From Brassica napus (taxonomy: Eukaryota; Streptophyta; Magnoliopsida; Brassicales; Brassicaceae), in contig NC_063450.1 in assembly GCF_020379485.1 (NCBI RefSeq), positions 44,978,681 to 45,042,680 on the forward strand: DNA of 64,000 nt, read 5' to 3'. Both the position numbers and the translations under genes were made by a program. How positions within the stretch are numbered: position 1 is the first letter of the stretch; each line of letters opens with the position of its first letter. The notes beneath the pieces are model-generated. The model did no database searches. It worked only from the letters and a program-made list of their open reading frames with translations, and was not told where the DNA came from. Shown piece after piece: positions 48,005 through 59,378 of the stretch.

Positions 48005-48630
48005 TCTTTGTTGCTGTCTTTTTTGCTTTGATATTTCTCAAGAAACTTGTCAGAACTCTATGGTTTGTGTTTGGTTTTGTATCTTATATACAGTATGTTA
48101 AAACTCCTACTGGTATGCCTTGCATAATAAATCTTGTGTCATAATAACTTATGTTCTGAGAAGGTAGCCAACTTTGGTTTAACGCTTGCTCTCGGTTAAC
48201 CGGTTCTGGATTAAACAAATGTGAGCACACTTGTCTTTGGTCTCATCTGAGTTATGATCTACCAACAGGTTGGTTTATTAGTGAGGTGGATGAATCTAAT
48301 CATCTCTATTAACATAATCAACACAGACTAGATACAAAACTTTAAAATTGTGAGTGTGAGACCATTTGCTAATATTTATTATATTAAAATTCCCCAACAT
48401 GGTAGTGATTTTATTCTTTTGACAAATTAACAGAAACTGGACGCGGTTGGTCCAAAACCAATATAAATCTGTTACAAACCCGGGTCGTTACCAGACCCGT
48501 CGGTGAGAAACGGGTTTGAAAACACACGTATTCGGACAAGAAAAAATGACTTCCCTTTATTAATATCGCTCGCCTCTTAGATCCGTCTTGTTCTCATTCA
48601 CACTCCAGCTGTGAAGCAAAAAGAGAAACC
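48005..48630. other. Ankyrin gene 3' UTR and LRR gene promoter
   Basis: No gene is seen. AAACCAATATAAATCTG near 48457-48473 may supply a CCAAT/TATA-like element for the LRR gene starting at 48631. Confidence 0.4.
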
Positions 48631-50870
48631 ATGGCTTCTCGGTGTGATCTACTTGTGATCTGCGTCTTGTCTCTCCTCGTTGCTCTCACTCACTCCAAGA
48701 CGTTGAAGCGAGATGGTAACTCTGCTTCTTCCCACTCAATTTCTGGTTTTGTATCTACGGATCCTCCATTGCTTGGATTATTTATAAATCTTTTATCAGA
48801 TTTAGAAACTTTTTTTTTGGTTGGAGATTCGAAACAATGATTAGATCTGATAGAGTATCTGTACTAATCGCAGTCGAGTTCTATCTTATTAGCTCATGTG
48901 TTGGATCTTGTGCTACAGTGAAAGCATTGAATGAAATAAAAGCATCTTTGGGATGGAGAGTGGTGTATTCATGGGTCGGTGATGATCCTTGTGGAGATGG
49001 AGACCTTCCTCCTTGGTCTGGTGTCACCTGCTCTACTCAAGGTGACTATAGGGTTGTCACTGAGTTGTAAGTTCCCAATTTTCTCTTACTTTTATATGTC
49101 TTCTTCTTCTTCTTCTTCTTCTTCTTCTGTATCATAGACTAGTGATTCGCTTCACTGAGCTATTTTGCTTTCTGATTTTGCAGAGAAGTTTACGCCGTTT
49201 CTATTGTTGGACCCTTCCCCATTGCAGTAACAAACCTTCTCGATCTCACTAGACTGTAAGTTACTTCCTAGCACCTTTTTTTTTAATCTAGTAGATGTAT
49301 GTTGGAAGTCTTTGAATGACTCTCTCTGCAAAACGAGATTGGACATGTCTGAGGATAAAGGTTAGAGCTTTTGATGTTTTTGAGATGGTTGGATTGAAAA
49401 ATGGTTTTTGATTTTTTCAGGGATCTACATAACAACAAGCTCACTGGTCCAATCCCTCCACAGATTGGACGACTGAAACGGCTTAAAGTACTGTATGTTC
49501 CTTGCGCTCTTATTCTTTTTGATTCTGTCTTTTTGTTTTTGTTTATCGTTCTGAGACCAAACTCGGGATAGTATCCAAGTTTCTTCAGGATTACAGATTT
49601 GAATTTAAGATCATCATATCATGCACAATGCTTCTAAATACGTCACCCTAATCATTTACTCTCTTGTAACCCATTAGAAACCTGAGGTGGAATAAACTGC
49701 AAGATGTGATTCCCCCTGAGATTGGGGAGCTCAAGAGACTAACGCATTTGTAAGTGTACCTCTTGTTTCTTGTTTTGCTTCTGATGATTGTCCATTTGCC
49801 TCCAAATGAAAATCATGTTTTCTTTTTCTTTTTTTGTAGGTACTTGAGCTTCAATAGCTTCAAGGGAGAAATTCCAAAGGAACTGGCTGCTCTTCCCGAG
49901 CTTCGGTATCTGTATCTTCAAGAAAACCGTCTCATTGGTAGAATTCCTGCTGAACTGGGGACGCTTCAAAACCTCCGCCACCTGTAAACTCCCAGTTCCC
50001 ATTCTCTACTTCCAGTTTGGGTCTTTTTTATCACTACTGAGATCTGGTTTTGGTTATTTTTCAGAGATGCCGGTAACAATCATTTGGTGGGAACTATAAG
50101 GGAGCTCATCCGTTTTGATGGTAGTTTCCCATCTCTACGCAACCTGTAAGCATCCCCTTCATAATCTGCTCTTTGCTTCTCTTTTCCAATTATTTATACA
50201 CACTGCTTTTTTTTCTCTTTCTTAAATCTCTGATCGTTTAGGTACTTGAATAATAACTATTTGAGTGGAGGAATCCCTGCGCAGCTATCGAATCTTACAA
50301 GCTTGGAGATTGTGTAAGCATCGTACAACTGCACATTAAGATATCTGCAACAAATCGTAACGGGATAACTCTTAATCTTGGGTTACTTTATTATATAGGT
50401 ACCTGTCTTACAACAAATTTATTGGGAACATTCCGTTTGCCATTGCTCATATTCCTAAGCTGACATTCCTGTAAGTTTTTATCTCCGTCTCAGATTAGCT
50501 TACAATCCAAACAAAATATTCATTCTCATTGGCTCATTTGTGAAACCAGGTATCTTGATCACAACCAATTCACTGGGAGAATCCCAGATGCATTCTACAA
50601 GCATCCATTCCTCAAAGAAATGTGAGTTCTCTCACCTTACTCTCATTCAGAACAGTGAAACTCGGAGTAATAAGAATTTGAACGAGTTGCTGATGACTGA
50701 TGGTGCAGCAGACAAGTTTTAGGTTTTGCTTTCTTCAGTATTCATTCTGACAATAAGGAGATTTGTTTCAAATTTTCAGGTACATTGAAGGCAACATGTT
50801 CAAACAAGGCGTGAACCCAATCGGTACCCACAAAGTTCTTGAAGTTTCTGATGCTGATTTTGCTGTGTGA
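48631..50870 (+). CDS. Secreted leucine-rich-repeat protein (At5g61240-like)
   Basis: Eleven exons: 48631-48715, 48919-49066, 49184-49255, 49421-49492, 49678-49749, 49840-49983, 50065-50145, 50242-50313, 50399-50470, 50550-50621 and 50780-50870 (326 aa). Signal peptide MASRCDLLVICVLSLLVALT, then an LRR N-cap (LNEIKASLGWR...WVGDDPCGDGD...WSGVTC) and about ten plant-type LRRs (LDLHNNKLTGPIPPQIGRLK and similar). No transmembrane helix or kinase domain, so it is probably apoplastic. Seven exons are exactly 72 nt (one 24-aa repeat), one is 144 and one 81, all joined by phase-2 introns inside the conserved Leu codon. One unit (exon 7) carries a three-residue insertion. Confidence 0.93.
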
Positions 50871-51231
50871 TGACGAGGTAGAAGAATTCTAGGAGGTTGT
50901 AGAGAAAAAAATGTCTCAGACCTACCTCCTTAGAGAGATGGTGCCACTTTAGCTTTCTTCACTATTTGATGTTTTTGTATGGTCTTGATCTTTGCAAATG
51001 AAGGAGAACATAGACTACAAGTGTTTTTCTTATATTTTATATTGTATAGTTTGGTCACATTCCACTAATCTATATTTCTCCTTAATCAAATGATAAGAAA
51101 GTGGATTGGAATAAACCCAGTTATCAATGTATTGTCCAATAGCATGTGTATGCATACAGTTGCGAAGGTATATTCACTTTTTGTTATTCAGATTTTCAAT
51201 TTTACAAGTCACCAGAAGGTCATCATGGTCT
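50871..51231. other. 3' ends of the convergent LRR and GUS genes
   Basis: AT-rich 3' UTR sequence of both genes; no other feature seen. Confidence 0.5.
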
Positions 51232-54200
51232 TTATGAACAAGCAGGAGCATCAAAGGTAGGCAACACAATGAACGAGATCGTCAATGGATTGATATAAAC
51301 AGGAGACTTCACGCTGTATCGGACCGGCTCAAGCTTTGGGATATCTCCAGTGACCGTTGGTTCCAAAGGGTTACCGTTCAACATCATTATCTTGCTCCTC
51401 AAGTCACCGTCTTTTGGACTCAAGTGATACTCTTCTCTGTTCAAATATCCATCCGAAGCTTTCTTTCCCACCCAAGAAACCTTGCTCTTGGTTGTTTCCA
51501 AGAAAGATCTCCTCTTCGTAGATTCTGCTTGCAAAACCACCTTCACGCCATTGCTGACTCCTACTGTAAACGTCGTTTGCTTACTCAGATTAATCAGAAG
51601 AATCGTTATCCCCGCCTGAGATGATAGCTTCCATGGTCACAAAACTAGAGGATCGTTTATAGACAAGAGAGATAAAGATAATACACACACTCACTCTTCC
51701 TTTCGAACAATGAACGTAAGTCCGTAGATACTCCGAGGCATTTGTCTGAATGCCAAGAACGCCTTTACCCATCAAACGGTGCCAAAGAAGAGCACTGGCC
51801 AGATACAAAGGAAGTGTTTACGTTATGTAATAACTTAGTCTAATCATGTTGATTATGAACTTGCCTGTAGTAATCTGGATTGGGAACAAACGTTTCCTTT
51901 TCAAGCAGACCGTAGAAACCTCCAACCAAAGCTTGTCTGCAGTATACTTTGGTGTTGTGCATAGACGACATACCAAACTGATCTAGATACCTAACAAGGA
52001 ACAGGTTTTGGTTAATCATTAAAGAAACTGAGAGAAAAGATTATGATTGCTTTCTTACCAGAAGCTGTTAATGAATGTCTCAGAAACCTCCCGGCCACCG
52101 CTATTGAAAGCTCCTCCAGCTTCTCCAACCCAAGCAGAAGCCCAAGGTCCATGTTCTTGAATCGTTCTCTCAACGTTCTTGAATAGTCCCGTAACTGATC
52201 CGCTCAAGTACTTGGGATCTAGTATCCTACTCACAAGCTTTGGATCATTCCCTGCCAAAAGATTCAATTATAACTCAAACACTCATACTGTTTACGAATG
52301 ATGCTACAAAATACAATCTAATGCAGACCTGGACCAAGGTTGTATATATGATGAGTCATGACATCAAGAACACCAGGTCCAGAGAGGCGAAAAAGCTCCG
52401 AGTACCATTTTTCTTCATAGAACCCTCCAGGAGCTAGAAGCAATGGCTTGGTCCGAGAACTCTTGTAAACGTTCTTGATTACATCTTTAAGTACTATCAA
52501 GTCGTTACCGTAAAGCTCTACACTCACACTTGCACCAATCCCACTTCCACTAAGCTCATTACCTAGTCAAGAGCCAAGAAAGAGATTAAAAAATATTAAA
52601 AACCGGGCAGGCAGGAGTAAAGAGATCTAAGTTGTACAGACCAAACTCCCATGAGTCTATAGCGTAACCCTTTGAGACTGTATAGTTCATGAAATCTTGA
52701 GTGTTGGTGTGATCCCACTCCCCTCCCCATGCATTTCCTCTGAGTTTCTCTCTCCCGTATAATGCATTCAAACCGAAAGTCACAATAGCCCTGTAGAACT
52801 AGTGTTGGATCATTGAGGATATATTAGGACTGGGCGTTCGGGTACCCGTTGGCATTCGGGTCGAGTTTTTCGGGTTTTCGGATTTTCAGGTTTACGCTTC
52901 TAGGTCCCATACTAAAATTTTATTAGTACGGGTCGGGTTCGGATAATAACACTTCGGGTTCGGTTCAAAATTGTATTGCATCATAAAACCAATAAAGTAA
53001 TCATATATCGTACGAATTCGGGTTATATCGGTTCGGTTCGGATATAACCAAAGTAAAAAACAAATTTTTTGAAGTAAAACATAAAGAAAAACATCTAAAT
53101 TAAATAAAAATTAATCTATCACATATAAAATAACAATAAAATGTTAAATCAAGCATGAAAACAAACATCATTTGTAAACAATATGTATTGTCTTATAGAG
53201 AGTAGACTTTTTATTTCAATGAACAAATGATAAAATACTTATTTATAACTAATTGTGTACTTAAAGCATTTATTAGAATTTTAATATTTATTATTATATA
53301 TAATATTACCACAAATATTAAATTTAATAATTGGAATACTTATATATATTTCAAAATATTTATATTGACTATTAATTTCGGATTTTTCGGGTTACCCGTT
53401 CGGGTTCGGTTAATAACACTTCGGGTTCGGATATTTTTTGTACCACCCTACAAGACCCGTTCGGGTATTTTTACGTTTCGGGTCGGATAACAGGTCAGAT
53501 TTTTCGGTTCGGATTCGGTTTGGATTTCGGATTCCGGATTTTATGCCCAGGCCTAGGATATATTATCCGAAAACTGACCGGAACCGAACTAAAAAAAGAA
53601 ACCTGACTAAAATTTCAGGTTCCTATTTCTTTAAATCCGTAAACGAAATATGTATGTGAATATCCAAAATATAATTTATTTATATTAATTTAAAAATAAC
53701 TATATATAATTTATAGATAAAAATTATTGAAAAACGAATTAGAATGTTTTTCGGGTTTAATTCATGTTTTTGGCTTAAAACCCAAATCAAATCCGAATTG
53801 TTTCTAATTTGGTTATATTTTCGATTTTATAAAAAAAATAGAAACTTGATCCGAAATGGATATTCCCGAAGTAATCCGATAAAAAAATGATTGTTTCTTA
53901 AATGGGTTCCAAACACTCCAACCGAATAACTCAAAACCCGAATAATCCTATCAGACCCGTACTGCAAACCCGAATGCCCACCGCTAATTGAGGATTAAGT
54001 CAAAGAACAACTATACTACGAAGGCTTGTTTACGTACCCGGTTGCGTGGAAGAAACGGTTAAGTTCGTCCCAACGTTCCATATACAAACATCCTTCAGAA
54101 AATCCGAACAAGCCATCGTCACTCTTTTTGAACTGAGTGCAAGGAGTCTTCAAGTCTCCTACGTCGTAGATCACTTGGTCTTGCAAGGACCCACCTATTC

Positions 54201-54637
54201 TTATCCTCAGCGTCTTAAAAGCTAAACAACAATCGAGAGATGTTTCAGCATAAAGTCTGTTGGAATGTGAATATGGTTTGTGATAGATGTTACACAAACC
54301 TTGAATAGCTTTAGCAAGAAGAGGAGAAGACAAGTTCTGAAACCATTTTGAAAACATTAAGATGAAAGTAACAGAAGGTACGTGGTCAAAGCTAAAAGGT
54401 GTTTTTAATATATATTACCAAGTTGATGAGAGAGGCGTAGCCCCAAGGACACTGATCGTAATTGCATTTTTCAGGTGGCCACCAATCAAGTGTTGCGCAG
54501 ACAAAGTTCTCATCGATCTCGGCGATTTGACGTGTAACGTCTATTACTATAGTGGTTTGTTCCATGTTGGTAGCAAAAGTAACACCAAGTAGAAGTAGAC
54601 AACTCAAGAACACAAGGAAACAAACGTTGTAGCTCAT
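51232..54637 (-). CDS. GUS1: Heparanase-like glucuronidase, GH79 family
   Basis: Nine exons: 54419-54637, 54300-54336, 54038-54221, 52642-52790, 52329-52562, 52059-52251, 51865-51990, 51695-51794 and 51232-51615 (541 aa). Signal peptide MSYNVCFLVFLSCLLLLGVT, then IDENFVCATLDWWPPEKCNY, RIRIGGSLQD, WEFGNELSGSG (Glu of NEL, the expected acid/base) and WVGEAGGAFNSGG (Glu of GEAGG, the expected nucleophile). The C-terminal beta domain includes VHCSKGR and the end FIVLPTFDAPACS. Plant GUS enzymes release glucuronic acid from arabinogalactan proteins in the wall. Intron 3 (52791-54037) is swollen by transposons. Intron 7 uses a GC donor (CAG|GCAAGT). A 5' UTR exon may end near 55367 (CTCAG|GTCAGT). 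Confidence 0.93.
52821..53986. mobile_element. Older, damaged hAT-like element hosting a younger one
   Basis: ATTGAGGAT occurs at 52812-52820 and 53987-53995, one on each side. The right end reads CCCGAATGCCCACCGCTA, a hAT-like terminus, but the left terminus is eroded (TATAT then TATCCGAAAACTG after the younger insert). Repeated CCGAA/CCCGAA motifs fit a hAT derivative. Confidence 0.45.
52825..53555. mobile_element. hAT-type MITE in GUS1 intron 3
   Basis: The element begins TAGGACTGGGCGTTCGGG and ends TTATGCCCAGGCCTA. It is flanked by GGATATAT at 52817-52824 and 53556-53563, an exact 8-bp duplication. Subterminal TTCGGGTT/CGGGTTCGG motifs resemble the element at 1756-2445. No coding capacity. 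Confidence 0.85.
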
Positions 54638-57156
54638 TTTTTAGGTTTGTTTGTGACGCACGTCTCAATCGGTTGATCTGAGAGTAAGAAAACATAAAAC
54701 ATATAAGTGAAAATTTTCAGAGAGACCAAGAAGAGATCAGTTGAGGAACTGAGAACTCTTGCAACAAATATCAAGAAAAAGGAAAATGCAATACAGAGGA
54801 AGAAAGAGAGAACTCAAACTTGCTTATCAGAACAAGCAAATGATTACAGAGGAAACTGAATTTTAAATAAGAAAATTTCTATACAGATAAACCTTATAAA
54901 AAATTGGTGGCTTGTTCAACTGTATAAGATGACCATTCTTTTTAAAAAAATACAATTCAAAAAATTAGTCGAAAAGTAAACCATATTATTTGTTTATGAA
55001 ATTTGTATGTGGATATTTTAATGGGCGATATTTGGGTATATTTCAAAGAAATTATCTCTAAATTACAATTAAACATAGCTATACGTTTTAATTAGATGTA
55101 GAATGATTGGTCAAACATGTTTCTAGAGCCGCATGCACATGACAAGAGCATTATATAATTCAAAATTTCAAACTGCTAGTTGGTCTCAGTGACGAAGATG
55201 GCGACAGCCAATTCAAATTCCACCAGGTAATGTCTAGTTCTAATATTTCTTATATGGTTACTTAGTTCATAATGATCATACATGTAATGTAGTTAACTCT
55301 AAAAAAAACTTGAGCGCGAAGAGAGATAATTGAGATGAAGCAATATCAGAATAGAAACTGACCTGAGAAGAAGAATCACCCATCCATAGTTGTAAGTCGT
55401 GTCTGAATCGCAAGCAGAAGCAGATGTTCGTTTTGTTCTTGGCGTCGACAACACTTCATTCAAAGTCTTGCCATAATCTTGAATTTTATCGCCTCTTCTC
55501 TCTCTTTATTGTTTGTCTTTGTCATAAAGCGTGCTCAAACTACTTTAACTGAATATTAGCGTACCGAAATGATTTGAAAACAGAAAAAATAGTAAATTAA
55601 AGAATTAGAATTTGAAAGTTTATTTGGAATTTTCATTTGAAAGTTTTCAAGTAATAATTTAACAAGAGTTCAAAATTTTCTAATTTTGAAGAAGTTGAAA
55701 ATTGTACCAAAATTGTTTTTGTACCACCTTTTTTATGATTTTATCACTTATGTTAAATCTTGAGATCTCGTAACAATTACAAAGAATTGTTTCATCTCGT
55801 AAGACATATAGAATCCTCATGTTTTCCTTTGAGAATAAGTACAGATGGTTTATTAATATTTATGATATTTTTTTTTATATTTTCTTCCTCCGTTCCAAGA
55901 GATGAAATGTTGCATATTAATAACTTCAACCAAACGACAAGAAAATAAAGTTTTTCTTTGTTTTTAATTCTCTCATCATGACGCTGATAGTTGTTTATAT
56001 TATATTGGAGATGGAACATTCAACTATAAGAGATGGAACATATATAATTTTTTTCGTAAGTTCATAATAATAAGTAACAACTAACAAATTATATAAAATA
56101 TATTTGATATAAATTTCATAAAATCTATACAAGATATTTATTAAATCTACTATTTTTTAAAAAAAAATTCTCAACTCTTAAAATTTTAAAACCATCAAAA
56201 TCCAAACAAATTCTGCGTCCAATAACCCTTTTAAATTGTCAATTTCCTTTGTGCCAAAACACAATAATAATTTCCTTTCACTTGGGATCTACTATATTGG
56301 AGTTAAATTCATGCATTTCCTCATTATTTGATGGGAATACATATAGATTAATGATACTCAGATTTTTATTGAAAGCATCAAATCCAGTTATCAGTTTTAT
56401 AGTAATAAATTAAAAAAATTAGACAGAAAACATCAGTTATTAATTTTGACCTTAAGTAACTTTAGCAAGAAATTAACACACACACACACACACACAAAAA
56501 AAAAACTTAATTATGTGTTTTGTGTGTGTGTTTTCTTTTCCTTAATAACCAGATCTCTATTTTCTTATTTCATCAATTTGTTTCCATATAAAAAGAGAAT
56601 ATAATCTCGTCTAGGAAGACAATCTTTTGGTACATATATTATTTTTTCTCTTCATCTTCTGCCGATTTCTTTGTCTTCTTATTTTGTATTTAATTTCTCC
56701 AGAGAATTCTAAGTTGATAGTTTCTCTAGCAACAATCTAAAGGTATCGTTTCTCTGACTTTTTGATTTATCTTGTATTTGCGTTTTGGTTAAGTTTGTGT
56801 TGGTTTGAAGTTGAAACTGCTAATTAGGGTTTAAAGCGTGTAGAGTACGTAGTTCTCTGCGGTACTGTAGAATTAGGTCTTTGTCCTCAAAACTTTGACC
56901 AGAACGCAATATTATATATAGAGAAATTAAAATCATTCAACGCTTGTCCTTCTTTGGGTGTAGATTCTTTCAGTTAAAACCATGTTTTGATGTTGGAATG
57001 AAGAAAGAATGTTGAGTCATCTTTTTGGTAGATTTTTTTGTCTACAGATTTGTTCTTTAATAATGATGTCAAGTTCTACAATATGATCATGATTAATAGA
57101 TAGATAATTAGATCTTGTTATTGATTAATCACACTCTTCTGTCATTAGATTCTGTG
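54638..57156. other. Divergent GUS1 and calmodulin-binding gene upstream regions
   Basis: GUS1 5' UTR with a probable intron (about 54700-55366), then AT-rich intergenic DNA. A (CA)n run at 56480-56497 faces a TGTGTGTG run at 56520-56531 and could form a hairpin. A 5' UTR exon of the calmodulin-binding gene ends at 56742 (CTAAAG|GTATCG); its intron runs to 57148 (CATTAG). Confidence 0.5.
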
Positions 57157-58524
57157 ATGATGGCTGTGGAGAATAGCTCAGAGATCAAAAACTGTGCAAT
57201 GGCTGAAGAGAATAATACTTCAGAGGTCAAAGAGATTGATACAAATCCTCAGGAGATGACTATGTCTGAAGAAGGTTCTGTAAGAAGAATAATTGTAAAG
57301 GATGTGGGAAACGTGGAAGATGTAGCATTGAAGGATCAAGATAAGTGTGTATCAAAGACTAAAGAAGTGCCTAAGCCACCAAGTGTGAGCTCAAGACGGC
57401 ATTCAACTGGAGCGATAGGTACACTAGCAGGAGGTAAACTGGAGGTTAAGTCCCGTTACCGCGGGAATCATCATGTGCCCTCAACTCATGATCTCTGCAA
57501 ACATGAGGGGAAGCTAGGTGATCATCGTGATGATGCGGTGAAACCATGGAAGGTGGTGAGGCGAAGAACAAGTGTTGAAGGCTCAGAGGTGGTTAAAGTT
57601 GAGACTACTTCTTCAGGTTTGAGAAGGACGTCGTTGGGAAGTCTGAGTAGACAGATTCCTGCGGTTGCAATGAGAGATGCATTGGCTGTGAAGAAAAAAC
57701 CATGTGCTTCTGTGAACTCAGAAACATCTAGCGTTAAAGGAGGTAGCGAGATGGCGAGATCTGTTGATGGTTTAAGCGTTAGAAGCAATGATAAACCTCG
57801 GAAGCAGAACGAGGGAACCGAGAGTACTGTGAGTGGTGGTGGTTCATCTGTTGCTAAAAAGGTTCTTGGCTTGGGAAGTGAGAAGTCAAGTTCTAAGGTT
57901 TATACTCCAAAGACTAAAGAGAAGGCAAAGAATCAGACAATAAGCGGTGAAGATGTAAAAGAGAAGACTGTGTGTATTGTTGAAGCTAGCGTGAAAGGTG
58001 TTCAGACATCATCTGAGAAGAAAAGCATGAGAAGTAGACTCAAAAGCTTGGCTACTCCTACTAAACGTGGTTCTGCTAAAAAAGTTCCTGAACTTGAAGC
58101 AAAGAAGATTAGGCCTACTAAGAAGATAGGTGTAAAGGTCACTCCAGCGAAGCAGCTGAGTTTCAAGAAAGGGAAGACTCTTGAACCAAAACTACTTGAG
58201 GAACAAGAAACCCAAAGCGAAGGAAGGAAGAAGAATCTGAAAGGTGTTGTTGGTGAGACTAAAAGCGTTTCTTGTGAAGGAAGTAAACGTGAGAAGGTTG
58301 TTCTGAGACGTAGAAAGGTAGAAGGGAAGAAGAAAAGGATGACACTGTTCAACAGTGTGATTGAGGAGACCATGAATAAGTTGATAAAGGTGAGGAAGAC
58401 CAAAGTGAAAGCTCTTACTGGTGCTTTTGAATTTGTAATCTCTCTTCAGGACACTAACAAGACACCTCACAGCAAGGACGTAACATCAGAGTCTAAGGTT
58501 AGTCCTTTGGGTTCCAAACAGTGA
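57157..58524 (+). CDS. Plant calmodulin-binding-domain protein (At5g61260-like)
   Basis: A single coding exon of 455 aa from MMAVENSSEIKN, right after a 5' UTR intron acceptor; the frame is open further upstream but only into the intron. The protein is highly basic and Ser-rich, probably disordered, with repeated RRRTS/SLGSLSR/KK patches. The C-terminal ~60 residues (VVLRRRKVEGKKKRMTLFNS...EETMNKLIKVRKTKVKALTG, AFEFVISLQD) match the plant calmodulin-binding domain (Pfam CaM_binding family), which binds Ca2+/calmodulin through a basic amphipathic helix. The stop is only 240 bp from the PIF7 stop; the genes converge, as At5g61260 and At5g61270 do in Arabidopsis. The cellular role is not known to me. 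Confidence 0.88.
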   Translation: MMAVENSSEIKNCAMAEENNTSEVKEIDTNPQEMTMSEEGSVRRIIVKDVGNVEDVALKDQDKCVSKTKEVPKPPSVSSRRHSTGAIGTLAGGKLEVKSRYRGNHHVPSTHDLCKHEGKLGDHRDDAVKPWKVVRRRTSVEGSEVVKVETTSSGLRRTSLGSLSRQIPAVAMRDALAVKKKPCASVNSETSSVKGGSEMARSVDGLSVRSNDKPRKQNEGTESTVSGGGSSVAKKVLGLGSEKSSSKVYTPKTKEKAKNQTISGEDVKEKTVCIVEASVKGVQTSSEKKSMRSRLKSLATPTKRGSAKKVPELEAKKIRPTKKIGVKVTPAKQLSFKKGKTLEPKLLEEQETQSEGRKKNLKGVVGETKSVSCEGSKREKVVLRRRKVEGKKKRMTLFNSVIEETMNKLIKVRKTKVKALTGAFEFVISLQDTNKTPHSKDVTSESKVSPLGSKQ

Positions 58525-58764
58525 AAACAAAACATACCCAAGCACTTATGTCTGTGCATATTTAATTGGCTTGTTGCTGCTGTTCTTAAAATTACAAAGT
58601 GACTATTTAATGTATCTTGACAATAACTGAACTGAAGAGGAAGTTGTAAAGCTTTCAAGTTTTATCTCTACAATTTTTTTTTTACCATACTCAAAAATAC
58701 ATTTTTTTTTTACAATCACGATACAATGAACGTTCATGATCTTAATAGTAGTACTCAGGTAGGA

Positions 58765-59333
58765 CTAATCTCTTTTCTCGTGATTAGAAGAACTTGAGGG
58801 CATGCTTGTATTTACCTTTGTAGTCTGATCAGACTGTTGTCTGTAGATAGCTGCAGCCATTTTGTTATATAGATCCATGTTCATTGTCTGCATTAACATG
58901 ACCAACAAACAGTGAGCTCTCAAGATTTTTTATTTATTTCTCAAATCATTTTTCAAAAAACAGTTAAAAACCGAAGTGTCGGTAACTTAGTGGTAGTGCA
59001 AGAGTGTTGGTTCCCTTTTGCCCCGGGTTCAAACCCATCTTAAGGACGAAAATTATTCTTTAAATCAGAATATATAAAGACTAACTCCGGAGCCCACAAC
59101 TTTCACCATTAACCAAAAAAAAGAACTGTTAAAAGTGATTTTACCTGTGCGAGAAAAGCACTGTAGGGATCAGTCAAGGAAGCTGAAGAGGCATTGGTGC
59201 GGTCTCTGTTATCCATAGGAGGGATCATCAGTGGTGGTGGAGGAGGAACTAAACCTCCATAAGCAGCATTGCCACCGCCTCCCATTCCCATTCGCGCCAT
59301 TGTTGCAAGCAAAGACATCTGAAACTGCTGTTG

Positions 59334-59378
<45 letters not shown>

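Noticed and set aside
57115..57156. N-terminal extension of the calmodulin-binding-like protein
   Set aside because: The frame continues upstream only through a 5' UTR intron ending CATTAG at 57148; it has no ATG and the first ATG is 57157.
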